6,002 bases of DNA from the NCBI GenBank assembly GCA_902783905.1, contig CACZSP010000183.1:1-6002 (forward strand), in the 5' to 3' direction. The first letter of the stretch is position 1, and each line of letters begins with the position of its first letter. The stretch comes from an uncultured Ruminococcus sp. Lineage in GTDB: Bacteria; Bacillota; Clostridia; Oscillospirales; CAG-272. Below are positions 1-6,001 of the stretch, one piece after another. Position numbers and translations under genes: made by a program. The notes under the pieces are model-generated. The model ran no database searches and was not told where the DNA came from. It was given only the letters and a program-made list of their open reading frames with translations.

Positions 1-415
1 CCAGCCGCCCAGAACTCTCGCGGAAAAGATCATCGACAGTCTTCAGGTCGCAACGCCGAGCGCGAAAACCCCGGTACGGCGTTTATCGGGGGGAAACGTC
101 CAGAAGGTACTTGTCGGACGCGAAATCGCGGCCTCGCCTTCGGTTCTTATGGCGGCTTATCCGGTGAGAGGTCTTGATATCAACTCCTCGTACATGATTT
201 ACAGTCTGCTCAACGAGCAGAAGGCAAAAGGAGTCGCCGTGATTTTCGTAGGCGAGGATCTGGACGTCCTTCTTGCTCTTTGCGACAGGATTATGGTGAT
301 GAGCCAGGGTACCGTCACCGGAATGCTTGACGGAAGAACAGCCCGAAAGGATGAAGTCGGTCTTCTGATGACAAAAGGCGCTCATGCGTCGACGGAGGAA
401 AAGGAAAATGCCTGA
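1..415 (+). CDS. yufO: Nucleoside/BMP-family ABC importer, ATP-binding protein (C-terminal part; 5' end outside window)
   Basis: This is the last 137 residues of a double-ATPase ABC protein; the frame is open from base 2 and stops with TGA at 413-415. The visible part is the second nucleotide-binding domain. The signature motif LSGGNVQK is at fragment residues 28-35, the degenerate Walker B/D-loop stretch VLMAAYPVRGLD at 48-59, and the H-loop region VGEDLDVLLALCDRI at about 83-97. In the YufO/NupO family the second domain characteristically reads AAQPTRGLD here. It lacks the Walker B Asp-Glu pair and the H-loop His, so the A-A-Y and G-E-D seen here fit a catalytically silent half rather than a damaged gene. 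The protein would drive import of nucleosides or related compounds with the two permeases directly downstream. It ends with a short charged tail and overlaps the next gene by 8 bases. The family is well supported; the substrate is inferred from the family only. Confidence 0.9.
   Translation, partial: QPPRTLAEKIIDSLQVATPSAKTPVRRLSGGNVQKVLVGREIAASPSVLMAAYPVRGLDINSSYMIYSLLNEQKAKGVAVIFVGEDLDVLLALCDRIMVMSQGTVTGMLDGRTARKDEVGLLMTKGAHASTEEKENA
394..398 (+). promoter_or_regulatory. Ribosome binding site that sets the start of the first permease
   Basis: GGAGG lies 9 bases before the ATG at 408. An earlier in-frame ATG at 384 lies upstream of this site, has no comparable purine-rich sequence before it, and would add only eight mostly basic residues. 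The site therefore favours the start at 408. Confidence 0.75.
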
Positions 416-1547
416 AAAGAATAAATCCGGATCCCCCAGACAGAAACGTCAACAGCTGATAATCATATCAAAAAGACATTCGGTACCTTTCGCGCGCGCG
501 CTGCTGATCCGTGCCGCCGCAATTCTCGCGGCTCTTGTCGTTTCCGGTATATTGACCATACTCCTTACAGGCGACAACCCGCTTTCAATCTACGCGACCA
601 TGTTTACCGGAGCGTTCGGTTCCTCACTTGCAATCTGGAAAACCTTCCAGGACGTTGCGATACTTCTGGGGATTTCTCTTGCCGTGACTCCCGCCTTCAG
701 GATGAAATTCTGGAATACCGGAGCCGAGGGACAGGTCCTCATCGGGTGTCTCGCCTGCGCCGCCAGCATGTTCTGGTTCGGAGGAAAGATTCCGGACCCG
801 CTGCTGATGGTGGTTATGGCCGTAGTTTCGATCCTTGCCGGTGCGCTGTGGGGACTTCTTCCCGCGGTTTTCAAATCTTTCTGGAACACAAACGAAACGC
901 TTTTCACGCTGATGATGAACTATGTTGCTATTCAGCTGGTGGAGTTTTTCCTTAAGATAGCGGACAAGACCGGATCGAACACGGTCGGTCCGAACCTTCT
1001 CAGTCACGGCTGGTATCCGCAGCTCTTCGATCAGCAGTATCTGCTGACAATAATCGTCGTTGCCGTACTTACCGTCATCATCTATTTCTATCTGAATTAT
1101 ACAAAGCACGGGTATGAAATATCGGTTGTCGGCGAAAGCGAAAACACCGCGAAATACATAGGCATCAACGTGAGAAAAATCGTGATACGCACCATGGTGC
1201 TCTCCGGCGCTCTCTGCGGGCTGATCGGACTTCTGATAGTCGGAGTAACGTCTCACTCGATTGACTCGAACATAGTGCACGGCAGGGGCTTTACGGCGAT
1301 CATGGTGTCCTGGCTCGCGAAATTCAACCCGCTGTTCATGGTGCTGACGTCGCTGCTTCTTGTTTTTCTCGGAAGAGGAGCGGAGGAGGTAAGTACGAAA
1401 TTCGGACTCAACTCGTCATTCTCCGACATAATTACCGGCATTATCCTCTTTTTCATTATCGGATGCGAATTCTTCATTAATTATAAAGTGCGGTTTAATT
1501 TCGGTAAATCGTCCGGCGGCGAAGCGAAATCCGCAAAGGAGGGCTGA
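408..1547 (+). CDS. yufP: ABC importer permease, YufP/NupP type (BPD_transp_2 family)
   Basis: A 379-residue integral membrane protein, slightly longer than typical members because of a basic cytoplasmic N-terminus (residues 1-30, rich in K and R). About nine or ten hydrophobic segments follow, the first at about 31-53 and the last close to the C-terminus. Family hallmarks are visible: NTGAEGQ at 103-109 (usually NIGxEGQ), NETLFTLMMNY at 162-172 (usually NExxxTxMxNY), a GYEISVVGESENTAKYIGI segment in the cytoplasmic coupling region, and GRGFTAIMVSWL near the end. It would form half of the membrane channel of a nucleoside or BMP-type importer, paired with the next gene and powered by the ATPase before it. 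The start at 408 is chosen because GGAGG sits 9 bases upstream; the ATG at 384 would place that site inside the gene. The overlap with the ATPase gene suggests translational coupling. Confidence 0.92.
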   Translation: MPEKNKSGSPRQKRQQLIIISKRHSVPFARALLIRAAAILAALVVSGILTILLTGDNPLSIYATMFTGAFGSSLAIWKTFQDVAILLGISLAVTPAFRMKFWNTGAEGQVLIGCLACAASMFWFGGKIPDPLLMVVMAVVSILAGALWGLLPAVFKSFWNTNETLFTLMMNYVAIQLVEFFLKIADKTGSNTVGPNLLSHGWYPQLFDQQYLLTIIVVAVLTVIIYFYLNYTKHGYEISVVGESENTAKYIGINVRKIVIRTMVLSGALCGLIGLLIVGVTSHSIDSNIVHGRGFTAIMVSWLAKFNPLFMVLTSLLLVFLGRGAEEVSTKFGLNSSFSDIITGIILFFIIGCEFFINYKVRFNFGKSSGGEAKSAKEG

Positions 1548-1549
1548 AT

Positions 1550-2533
1550 ATGTTTCCGATAGTTCAGTTTCTTTCCCGCGCCGTTCTTCAGGGGACGCCG
1601 CTGCTTCTCGGTTCCACCGGAGAAATAATCACCGAAAAATCCGGCAACCTTAATCTCGGTATTCCGGGAATCATGTATATCGGCGCCATATCCGGAGTAA
1701 TCGGCGGTTTCTTCTATCAGAATGCCGCGGGAAACAGGGTAAATACTCTGCTGGCTGTGGTAATACCCTTGCTGGCATGTCTTACGGGTTCACTGATTGC
1801 CTCGTTGATCTATTCGTTCCTGACGGTAACGCTCAGAGCAAATCAGAACGTTACCGGGCTTGCTCTGACAACCTTCGGAGTGGGTATCGGCAACTTTTTC
1901 GGCGGATCTCTCATCAAGATAACAAAGAGCGAGGTTCCGTATCTTTCACTTCCGCGCATAGCCAAAGCGTTCAAACAGACGCTTCCGTTTGCCGGTAAAC
2001 TCGGATGGTTCGGGGAGCTTTTCCTGAATTACGGTTTTATGGTTTATCTGGCCGTGATAATCGCCGTTGTCGTCGCTTTCATTCTCAAAAAGACAAACGT
2101 CGGGCTTAAACTCCGGGCGGTAGGCGAAAATCCCGCAACGGCTGACGCCGCCGGGATCAATATCACGAAATACAAATATTTCGCGACCTGCGCCGGCGGA
2201 ATGATTGCCGGTCTCGGAGGACTCTATTTTGTTATAGATTATTCCAACGGAATCTGGGCGAACAACGGGTTCGGCGACCGCGGATGGCTTGCGATAGCGC
2301 TCGTAATTTTCGCGATCTGGAATCCCGACCTGAGTATTATCGGTTCCTATCTTTTCGGAGGACTTTACATCCTTCCGTATTATATCAACGTAAGTCTTCA
2401 GGCGCTGCCCCTTATCCAGATGCTTCCTTACGTAGTAACGATTGTTGTTCTGATTATCGTTTCTCTTAGAAAAAAGAGAGAGAACCTTCCTCCCGCATCG
2501 CTCGGACTGTCTTATTTCCGGGAGGAAAGGTAA
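1550..2533 (+). CDS. yufQ: ABC importer permease, YufQ/NupQ type (BPD_transp_2 family)
   Basis: A 327-residue polytopic membrane protein, close to the usual length for this family. Recognisable motifs are STGEIITEKSGNLNLGIPG at 22-40 (family consensus: GExxxExxGxLNLGxEG), NQNVTGLAL at 98-106, the coupling segment LRAVGENP at 188-195 followed by ADAAGIN, and GDRGWLAIALVIFAIWNP at 242-259. Several hydrophobic stretches, for example about 68-92, 160-179 and 248-275, give roughly eight to ten membrane spans. A strong AAAGGAGGG site at 1535-1543 precedes the ATG by 6 bases, and only 2 bases separate it from the preceding permease gene. It is therefore the second permease of the same importer and the last gene of the operon. 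No substrate-binding protein follows, so that component is expected upstream of the window. The basic tail RKKRE ends the last membrane segment on the cytoplasmic side. Confidence 0.93.
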   Translation: MFPIVQFLSRAVLQGTPLLLGSTGEIITEKSGNLNLGIPGIMYIGAISGVIGGFFYQNAAGNRVNTLLAVVIPLLACLTGSLIASLIYSFLTVTLRANQNVTGLALTTFGVGIGNFFGGSLIKITKSEVPYLSLPRIAKAFKQTLPFAGKLGWFGELFLNYGFMVYLAVIIAVVVAFILKKTNVGLKLRAVGENPATADAAGINITKYKYFATCAGGMIAGLGGLYFVIDYSNGIWANNGFGDRGWLAIALVIFAIWNPDLSIIGSYLFGGLYILPYYINVSLQALPLIQMLPYVVTIVVLIIVSLRKKRENLPPASLGLSYFREER

Positions 2534-2561
2534 CACGTTTCTCATATCTTTTTGAATTATC

Positions 2562-2600
2562 AGGCGGTCTACGGTGAGTTTATCTTTCCGAAGACCGCCT
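2562..2600 (+). terminator. Probable terminator hairpin after the transporter operon
   Basis: A perfect 9-base-pair stem, AGGCGGTCT at 2562-2570 with AGACCGCCT at 2592-2600, can be extended inward past an A-A mismatch by CGG/CCG, leaving a loop of about 13 bases. It lies 28 bases after the stop of the second permease. The following bases are AT-rich (ATAAATATTTCATTTTATTG) but not a clean T-run, so termination may be inefficient or the structure may work in another way. Confidence 0.6.
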
Positions 2601-2648
2601 ATAAATATTTCATTTTATTGTTCGAATACTATAAATATTCTTCATTTT
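2599..2648. repeat. Imperfect direct repeat in the AT-rich promoter-upstream region
   Basis: CTATAAATATT occurs at 2599-2609 and again at 2629-2639, an offset of exactly 30 bases. TTCATTTT follows each copy, at 2609-2616 and at 2641-2648. The pair lies upstream of the -35 element of the downstream operon. It could be regulator-binding half-sites or AT-rich UP-like DNA. Chance similarity in AT-rich sequence is a real alternative. Confidence 0.4.
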
Positions 2649-2682
2649 TTCGTAAAGAATCAAGATTTATTTTATTAAACTG

Positions 2683-2711
2683 TTTTCAAATAATGAATTA
2701 TATGTTATAAT
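2683..2711 (+). promoter_or_regulatory. Sigma-A-type promoter of the two-component/HtrA operon
   Basis: An extended -10 element, TGTTATAAT at 2703-2711, contains a perfect TATAAT at 2706-2711. The -35 element TTTTCA at 2683-2688 matches TTGACA at four of six positions, with an ideal 17-base spacer. Transcription would start near 2718, giving a leader of about 25 bases. The ribosome binding site GGAG at 2731-2734 sits 8 bases before the ATG at 2743. The weak -35 with a strong extended -10 would suit a promoter that is also modulated by a regulator, but that is inference. Confidence 0.75.
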
Positions 2712-2742
2712 ATTAAACAAAGTATTAACCGGAGCGGAAACT

Positions 2743-3444
2743 ATGAAGAAAATTAAGATACTGATTGTAGACGATGATCCGATCATTTGCGAATCTATGC
2801 AGAAGTTTCTCGAGAACGAAACCGAGAGCGGAGGCATCGGAACAGCGATCGCCTATAACGGAGACGATGCGCTGAAGCTGTTCGACTCCTACCAGCCGGA
2901 CGTTATCCTCCTTGATATAATGATGGCCGGGAAAAACGGAAAGGAGATCTGTTCCGAAATCAGAAAGATCTCCAACGTTCCGATAATAATGGTAAGCGCA
3001 AAGTCCAGCGTTGTGGATAAAGTGGTTGCCCTTGAACTCGGAGCCGATGATTTCATCGTCAAGCCGTTTGACATGAACGAGCTGTACGCCAGAATCAAGG
3101 CGATACTGCGCAGAATGCCTTCGGAGGATGCCCCCCAGGAAGAGGAAGTCCTGAGATTCGACAAGCTTGAGATAAGCAAACAGAAGTACGAGCTTCGAAT
3201 TGACGGAAAGTATTACGACATACCGCCGAAAGAACTTGAACTTCTCTATTATCTTGCGTCCAACTTCAATCACGTTTTTACGAGAGATCAGCTTCTGGAC
3301 AAGGTCTGGGGATTCGACTATCTCGGCGATTCCAGAACGGTAGACGTTCATATAAAACGTTTGCGCGAGAAGCTTGACGGCGTTTCGGACAAGTGGTCGA
3401 TAAAAACGGTCTGGGGCGTCGGATATAAGTTTGAAGCCGATTAA
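2743..3444 (+). CDS. OmpR/PhoB-family response regulator (receiver plus winged-helix DNA-binding domain)
   Basis: A 233-residue two-component transcription regulator. The receiver domain covers about residues 4-122. It has the acidic pair at D10-D11, the phosphoacceptor D58 in VILLDIMM, the switch residue S85 in MVSAK, and the conserved K107 in VKPFD. The usual MPGMDG loop after the phosphoacceptor reads MAGKNG. The C-terminal winged helix covers about 134-231 and includes the PPKELELLYYLASN segment, TRDQLLDKVWG, the recognition helix SRTVDVHIKRLREKL starting at 197, and the closing WGVGYKFE wing. It should bind DNA directly when phosphorylated by the kinase encoded 14 bases downstream. Its own promoter is visible upstream, so autoregulation is plausible. 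OmpR-family membership is certain, but the sequence does not identify a named orthologue. Resemblance to CssR or CiaR rests on gene context only, so no gene symbol is given. Confidence 0.95.
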   Translation: MKKIKILIVDDDPIICESMQKFLENETESGGIGTAIAYNGDDALKLFDSYQPDVILLDIMMAGKNGKEICSEIRKISNVPIIMVSAKSSVVDKVVALELGADDFIVKPFDMNELYARIKAILRRMPSEDAPQEEEVLRFDKLEISKQKYELRIDGKYYDIPPKELELLYYLASNFNHVFTRDQLLDKVWGFDYLGDSRTVDVHIKRLREKLDGVSDKWSIKTVWGVGYKFEAD

Positions 3445-3458
3445 TATCGGATAATCAG

Positions 3459-4511
3459 ATGAAATACCGCAAATTTTCAGTCGTCGGAACCGTCATATCG
3501 GTAACATCGTGTATTGCTGCAGTTATCTCTTTCATCGCCGCGATTACAGACGCGTCCAGCGGAAATAATCTGAAGGTTGCGATCGTTATATCCTCCGGGG
3601 TGCTCGTAGTCCTTTCGGTTTGTATGATTTTTATAACTGCAGGAATATTCAGAAGGTCCGGAAGCTCACTGGTTTCACAGCTTCGCGAGGCGGCTGACAA
3701 GATTGCGGGCGGAGATTTTTCGTACAGACTATCGGTCCCCGACGGAGATGACGACGCGGAAATAGCGCAGGAATTCAATAAAATGTCGGATTCTCTTCAG
3801 TCTCTCGAGAAAATGCGCGACAGTTTTGTTTCCGCGGTTTCCCACGACCTTAAAACCCCTATGACGACGATTTCCGGCTTTATCGACTGTATTCTCAGCG
3901 GCGCGATAACTCCGGACAATCAGGAGAGATATCTTCTTCTGATCAAATCCGAGGTCATGCGTCTTTCACGGCTTGTAACGCAGATGCTCGATATCTCACG
4001 GATCCAGGCGGGGGACAGAGTTTTTCTTCCCGCGGTGTTCGATTTGCGGGACCTTGCCGCAAACGTGCTTTTTTCGCTGGAAAGAGAGATCAACGATAAA
4101 AAGCTGGAGGTCGGTTTCGGTTCGGCACGTGACAGGATGGCCGTGTTTGCCGACAAGGACGCCGTGTATCAGATAGTATACAATCTGATGGATAACGCCG
4201 TAAAATTCTCCCGTGTCGGCGGTGCGCTGAAGATCGATCTTTCCGAGGACGGTGAACGTATCTACCTCTCGGTTTTCAACGAGGGGCAGGGAATAGCCGA
4301 CAAAGACAAACCGTACGTTTTCGACCGGTTTTACAAAGCGGACGTTTCCCGCGGCCTCGACCGGAACGGCTACGGACTCGGACTTTACATTTCAAAAAAG
4401 ATTGCCGACTCGATCGACGCGACTCTGACGCTCGACAGCGTGGAAAACGAATACTGCCGGTTCGTTCTCGGCCTGAAACACGGCGAGACGTATAAACCGA
4501 CTTCAGAATAA
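3459..4511 (+). CDS. Sensor histidine kinase with very short extracytoplasmic loop (HAMP-HisKA-HATPase)
   Basis: A 350-residue membrane kinase, cognate to the preceding regulator. Two membrane segments, about residues 8-30 and 40-64, are joined by a loop of only about nine residues (DASSGNNLK), so there is no extracellular sensor domain. A HAMP linker follows at about 65-117, with the typical AADKIAGGDFSYRL and EIAQEFNKMSDSL helices. The dimerisation domain holds the phosphoacceptor H129 in SHDLKTP. The ATP-binding domain shows the N box with N242 and N246 (NLMDNAVKFS), a G1 box NEGQGI at 274-279 in which Asn replaces the usual Asp, the F box VFDRFYKAD at 287-295, and the G2 box GYGLGLYI at 304-311. 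The gap to the regulator gene is 14 bases and no strong ribosome binding site is visible, so it may depend on coupled translation. The architecture resembles intramembrane-sensing kinases. The signal is unknown. Confidence 0.94.
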   Translation: MKYRKFSVVGTVISVTSCIAAVISFIAAITDASSGNNLKVAIVISSGVLVVLSVCMIFITAGIFRRSGSSLVSQLREAADKIAGGDFSYRLSVPDGDDDAEIAQEFNKMSDSLQSLEKMRDSFVSAVSHDLKTPMTTISGFIDCILSGAITPDNQERYLLLIKSEVMRLSRLVTQMLDISRIQAGDRVFLPAVFDLRDLAANVLFSLEREINDKKLEVGFGSARDRMAVFADKDAVYQIVYNLMDNAVKFSRVGGALKIDLSEDGERIYLSVFNEGQGIADKDKPYVFDRFYKADVSRGLDRNGYGLGLYISKKIADSIDATLTLDSVENEYCRFVLGLKHGETYKPTSE

Positions 4512-4532
4512 CGGAAAGTGTGAATCGTAAAA

Positions 4533-5852
4533 ATGGATGACAATATCGGAACAAACAGCCCGGAGGAAACGTTGAATAATTCCGACGGGGCATCAGTGGA
4601 AAACGCCGCCGCAGAAGAAAAAGACGCGGATTCTTCCGAAACGTTCGAAAGCATACCCGAGCTGTCTCCGGACGCTCCGGAATATATCTGGACTTTTTCG
4701 GATCAGCTTAAAAAGGAAACCGTGGCCGAGAAAAAGAATAAAGCGAAAGCGGGACTGATCTATTCTCTGATCGTGACCGTTCTTTTCCTGGTTTCTTTCG
4801 GAATTCTGATATTTCTGCTGGTGAATTCGAATCTGAGGGCATCAAAGCCCGAGGTCATTGAGAAAACGATATACGTCAGGGAATACGATAAAGAAAGCGG
4901 AGTGCTGACTCTTCAGGAGATAGCCGCAAAGGTCACCCCTTCTACCGTCGGCATTTCGGTGTCGGGTCAATCCGGAAACGCCGTGGGAAGCGGTTTCATT
5001 ATCGACAAAAACGGACACGTTGCAACGAATTACCACGTGATCAACGGGGCCCGTTCGGTAAAGGTAGTACTGTCGGACGGCAGGAAGGTCGACGCGACAA
5101 TTGTCGGCGGAGATGAGATATCCGACGTTGCGGTAGTAAAAATCGATCCCGCGGGCCTTGATCTCGTTCCCGTCGAAATAGGCGATTCGGACAGTCTTGT
5201 TCCCGGAGATCAGGTCGTCGCCATAGGCAACCCCGCCGGGCTTGAATATTCGGGAACCGTTACCGAAGGGATAGTTTCGGCGATTAACCGCAATCTCAAG
5301 TTTTATTCCGACAACGGCCTTCTCGAAAAAACCATGACGGTAATTCAGATGACGGCAACGATAAATCCCGGGAACTCCGGAGGTCCTCTGATCGACGTTT
5401 ACGGAAAGGTCGTCGGGATCAATTCCATGAAGCTCGCTTCTTCGCAATACGTCGGGATCTATTTTGCAATTCCTTCAAAAGGTGCCATGGAAATAATCAC
5501 CGAAGTGATAGCGACCGGCAGTTATTCCGGAAACAGTCCGGTTGCACAAAAAGGCGTTTCACTCGGTATCACCGGAACAGCCGTTACCAAAGGACTTCAG
5601 ATCGAGGTCGCGCAGGGCAAGTTTTACGATCCTCCCGCGGACGGTGTGCTTGTTATTTCGATATCGGGGAAAGACGCGTCCGCTTACGGCGTGCTGCGTC
5701 AGTACGATCTGATCACGGTCGTTGACGGTAAACCTATCAAGGAAGTCGAACAGATCCGGGAGATCCTTCTCGGACATAAACAGGGCGACGTACTGAATAT
5801 CACAATTATAAGAGACGGCAAGACGGAGGACGTCAGTCTGAGACTGAAATAA
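4533..5852 (+). CDS. htrA: Membrane-anchored HtrA/DegP-type serine protease with one PDZ domain
   Basis: A 439-residue protein of the HtrA family, which degrades or refolds damaged exported proteins. An acidic, low-complexity cytoplasmic tail (about 1-60) is followed by a basic KKNKAK stretch and one membrane anchor at about 74-98. The positive charge before the anchor places the protease outside the cell. The trypsin-like domain spans about 125-325 with the full catalytic triad: H168 in TNYHVI, D198 in ISDVAVVKI and S282 in PGNSGGPL. The PDZ domain covers about 340-437, beginning SLGITGTAV (carboxylate-binding loop) and including GVLVISI and YDLITVVDGKPI. The gene starts 21 bases after the kinase gene, with no separate promoter seen, so it is probably part of that operon. 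The ATG at 4533 has only a weak, distant GGAAAG upstream. An in-frame TTG at 4572 with a strong GGAGG before it could be the real start, giving 426 residues with all domains intact. Confidence 0.95.
   Translation: MDDNIGTNSPEETLNNSDGASVENAAAEEKDADSSETFESIPELSPDAPEYIWTFSDQLKKETVAEKKNKAKAGLIYSLIVTVLFLVSFGILIFLLVNSNLRASKPEVIEKTIYVREYDKESGVLTLQEIAAKVTPSTVGISVSGQSGNAVGSGFIIDKNGHVATNYHVINGARSVKVVLSDGRKVDATIVGGDEISDVAVVKIDPAGLDLVPVEIGDSDSLVPGDQVVAIGNPAGLEYSGTVTEGIVSAINRNLKFYSDNGLLEKTMTVIQMTATINPGNSGGPLIDVYGKVVGINSMKLASSQYVGIYFAIPSKGAMEIITEVIATGSYSGNSPVAQKGVSLGITGTAVTKGLQIEVAQGKFYDPPADGVLVISISGKDASAYGVLRQYDLITVVDGKPIKEVEQIREILLGHKQGDVLNITIIRDGKTEDVSLRLK
4562..4566 (+). promoter_or_regulatory. Strong ribosome binding site inside the annotated htrA, pointing to a possible TTG start at 4572
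   Basis: GGAGG at 4562-4566 is followed after 5 bases by TTG at 4572, which is in frame with the ATG at 4533 (codon 14). The ATG itself has no good ribosome binding site. Either the protein starts at TTG, or two forms are made, or the match is accidental because the bases also encode Pro-Glu-Glu-Thr. Confidence 0.4.
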
Positions 5853-5857
5853 ATACA

Positions 5858-5893
5858 GGGGCTGTTTAAAAAGTCTGACTTTTTAACAGCCCC
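5858..5893 (+). terminator. Long hairpin directly after htrA, probable terminator of the operon
   Basis: The arms GGGGCTGTTTAAAAAGTC (5858-5875) and GACTTTTTAACAGCCCC (5877-5893) are complementary apart from one extra T in the left arm. The hairpin begins 6 bases after the htrA stop codon. There is no T-run after the stem (GTAAATTCGG follows), but five T's lie inside the descending arm. Because it is a near-palindrome it would act, if at all, in both directions. GGGGCTGTTT-type ends also occur as terminal repeats of some insertion sequences, so a mobile-element remnant is an alternative. Confidence 0.6.
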
Positions 5894-5895
5894 GT

Positions 5896-5925
5896 AAATT
5901 CGGCGGACGGGATTCCGCCGAATTT
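5896..5925. repeat. Perfect 12-bp inverted repeat
   Basis: AAATTCGGCGGA at 5896-5907 is the exact reverse complement of TCCGCCGAATTT at 5914-5925, with a six-base loop CGGGAT. It starts two bases after the preceding hairpin and has no T-run after it. Its function is unknown; it may belong to the same structured intergenic element as its neighbours. Confidence 0.75.
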
Positions 5926-5926
5926 G

Positions 5927-6001
5927 CGCGAGAATTTCGGTTTTTGCAGCTTTTCAGTTAGATTTCTGCTGAAAAACGTGCAAAAACGTCGCGGTCTCGC
6001 G
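5927..6001. repeat. Large imperfect inverted repeat reaching the window end
   Basis: Three nested stems can be drawn: CGCGAGA (5927-5933) with TCTCGCG (5995-6001), GTTTTTGCA (5940-5948) with TGCAAAAAC (5979-5987), and TTTTCAG (5951-5957) with CTGAAAA (5969-5975), around an 11-base loop. Internal loops separate the stems. No gene is visible here. The nested order makes a chance arrangement unlikely and suggests a structured intergenic repeat or RNA. The element may continue past the window, so its true end is not known. Confidence 0.6.

Noticed and set aside
83..385. Open frame of 100 codons on the minus strand opposite the ATPase fragment
   Set aside because: The plus strand encodes an unmistakable ABC signature and D-loop here, and the minus-strand product has no recognisable features.
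384..407. Upstream ATG as start of the first permease
   Set aside because: The GGAGG ribosome binding site lies downstream of this ATG and is correctly placed for the ATG at 408.
624..1280. Open frame of 218 codons on the minus strand across the first permease gene
   Set aside because: It lies wholly inside a clearly conserved permease gene, has no recognisable domain or ribosome binding site, and its composition (many R, H and Y) is typical of an antisense shadow.
1946..2545. Open frame of 199 codons on the minus strand across the second permease gene
   Set aside because: It is a shadow of a conserved membrane protein gene. The high charge and lack of domains argue against a real product.
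2725..3351. Open frame of 208 codons on the minus strand across the response regulator gene
   Set aside because: It is antisense to a gene with complete receiver and winged-helix motifs, and it runs into that gene's own leader. No family features are visible.
4842..5447. Open frame of 201 codons on the minus strand across htrA
   Set aside because: It is antisense to the catalytic domain of HtrA, which accounts for the sequence; there are no motifs and no start signals.
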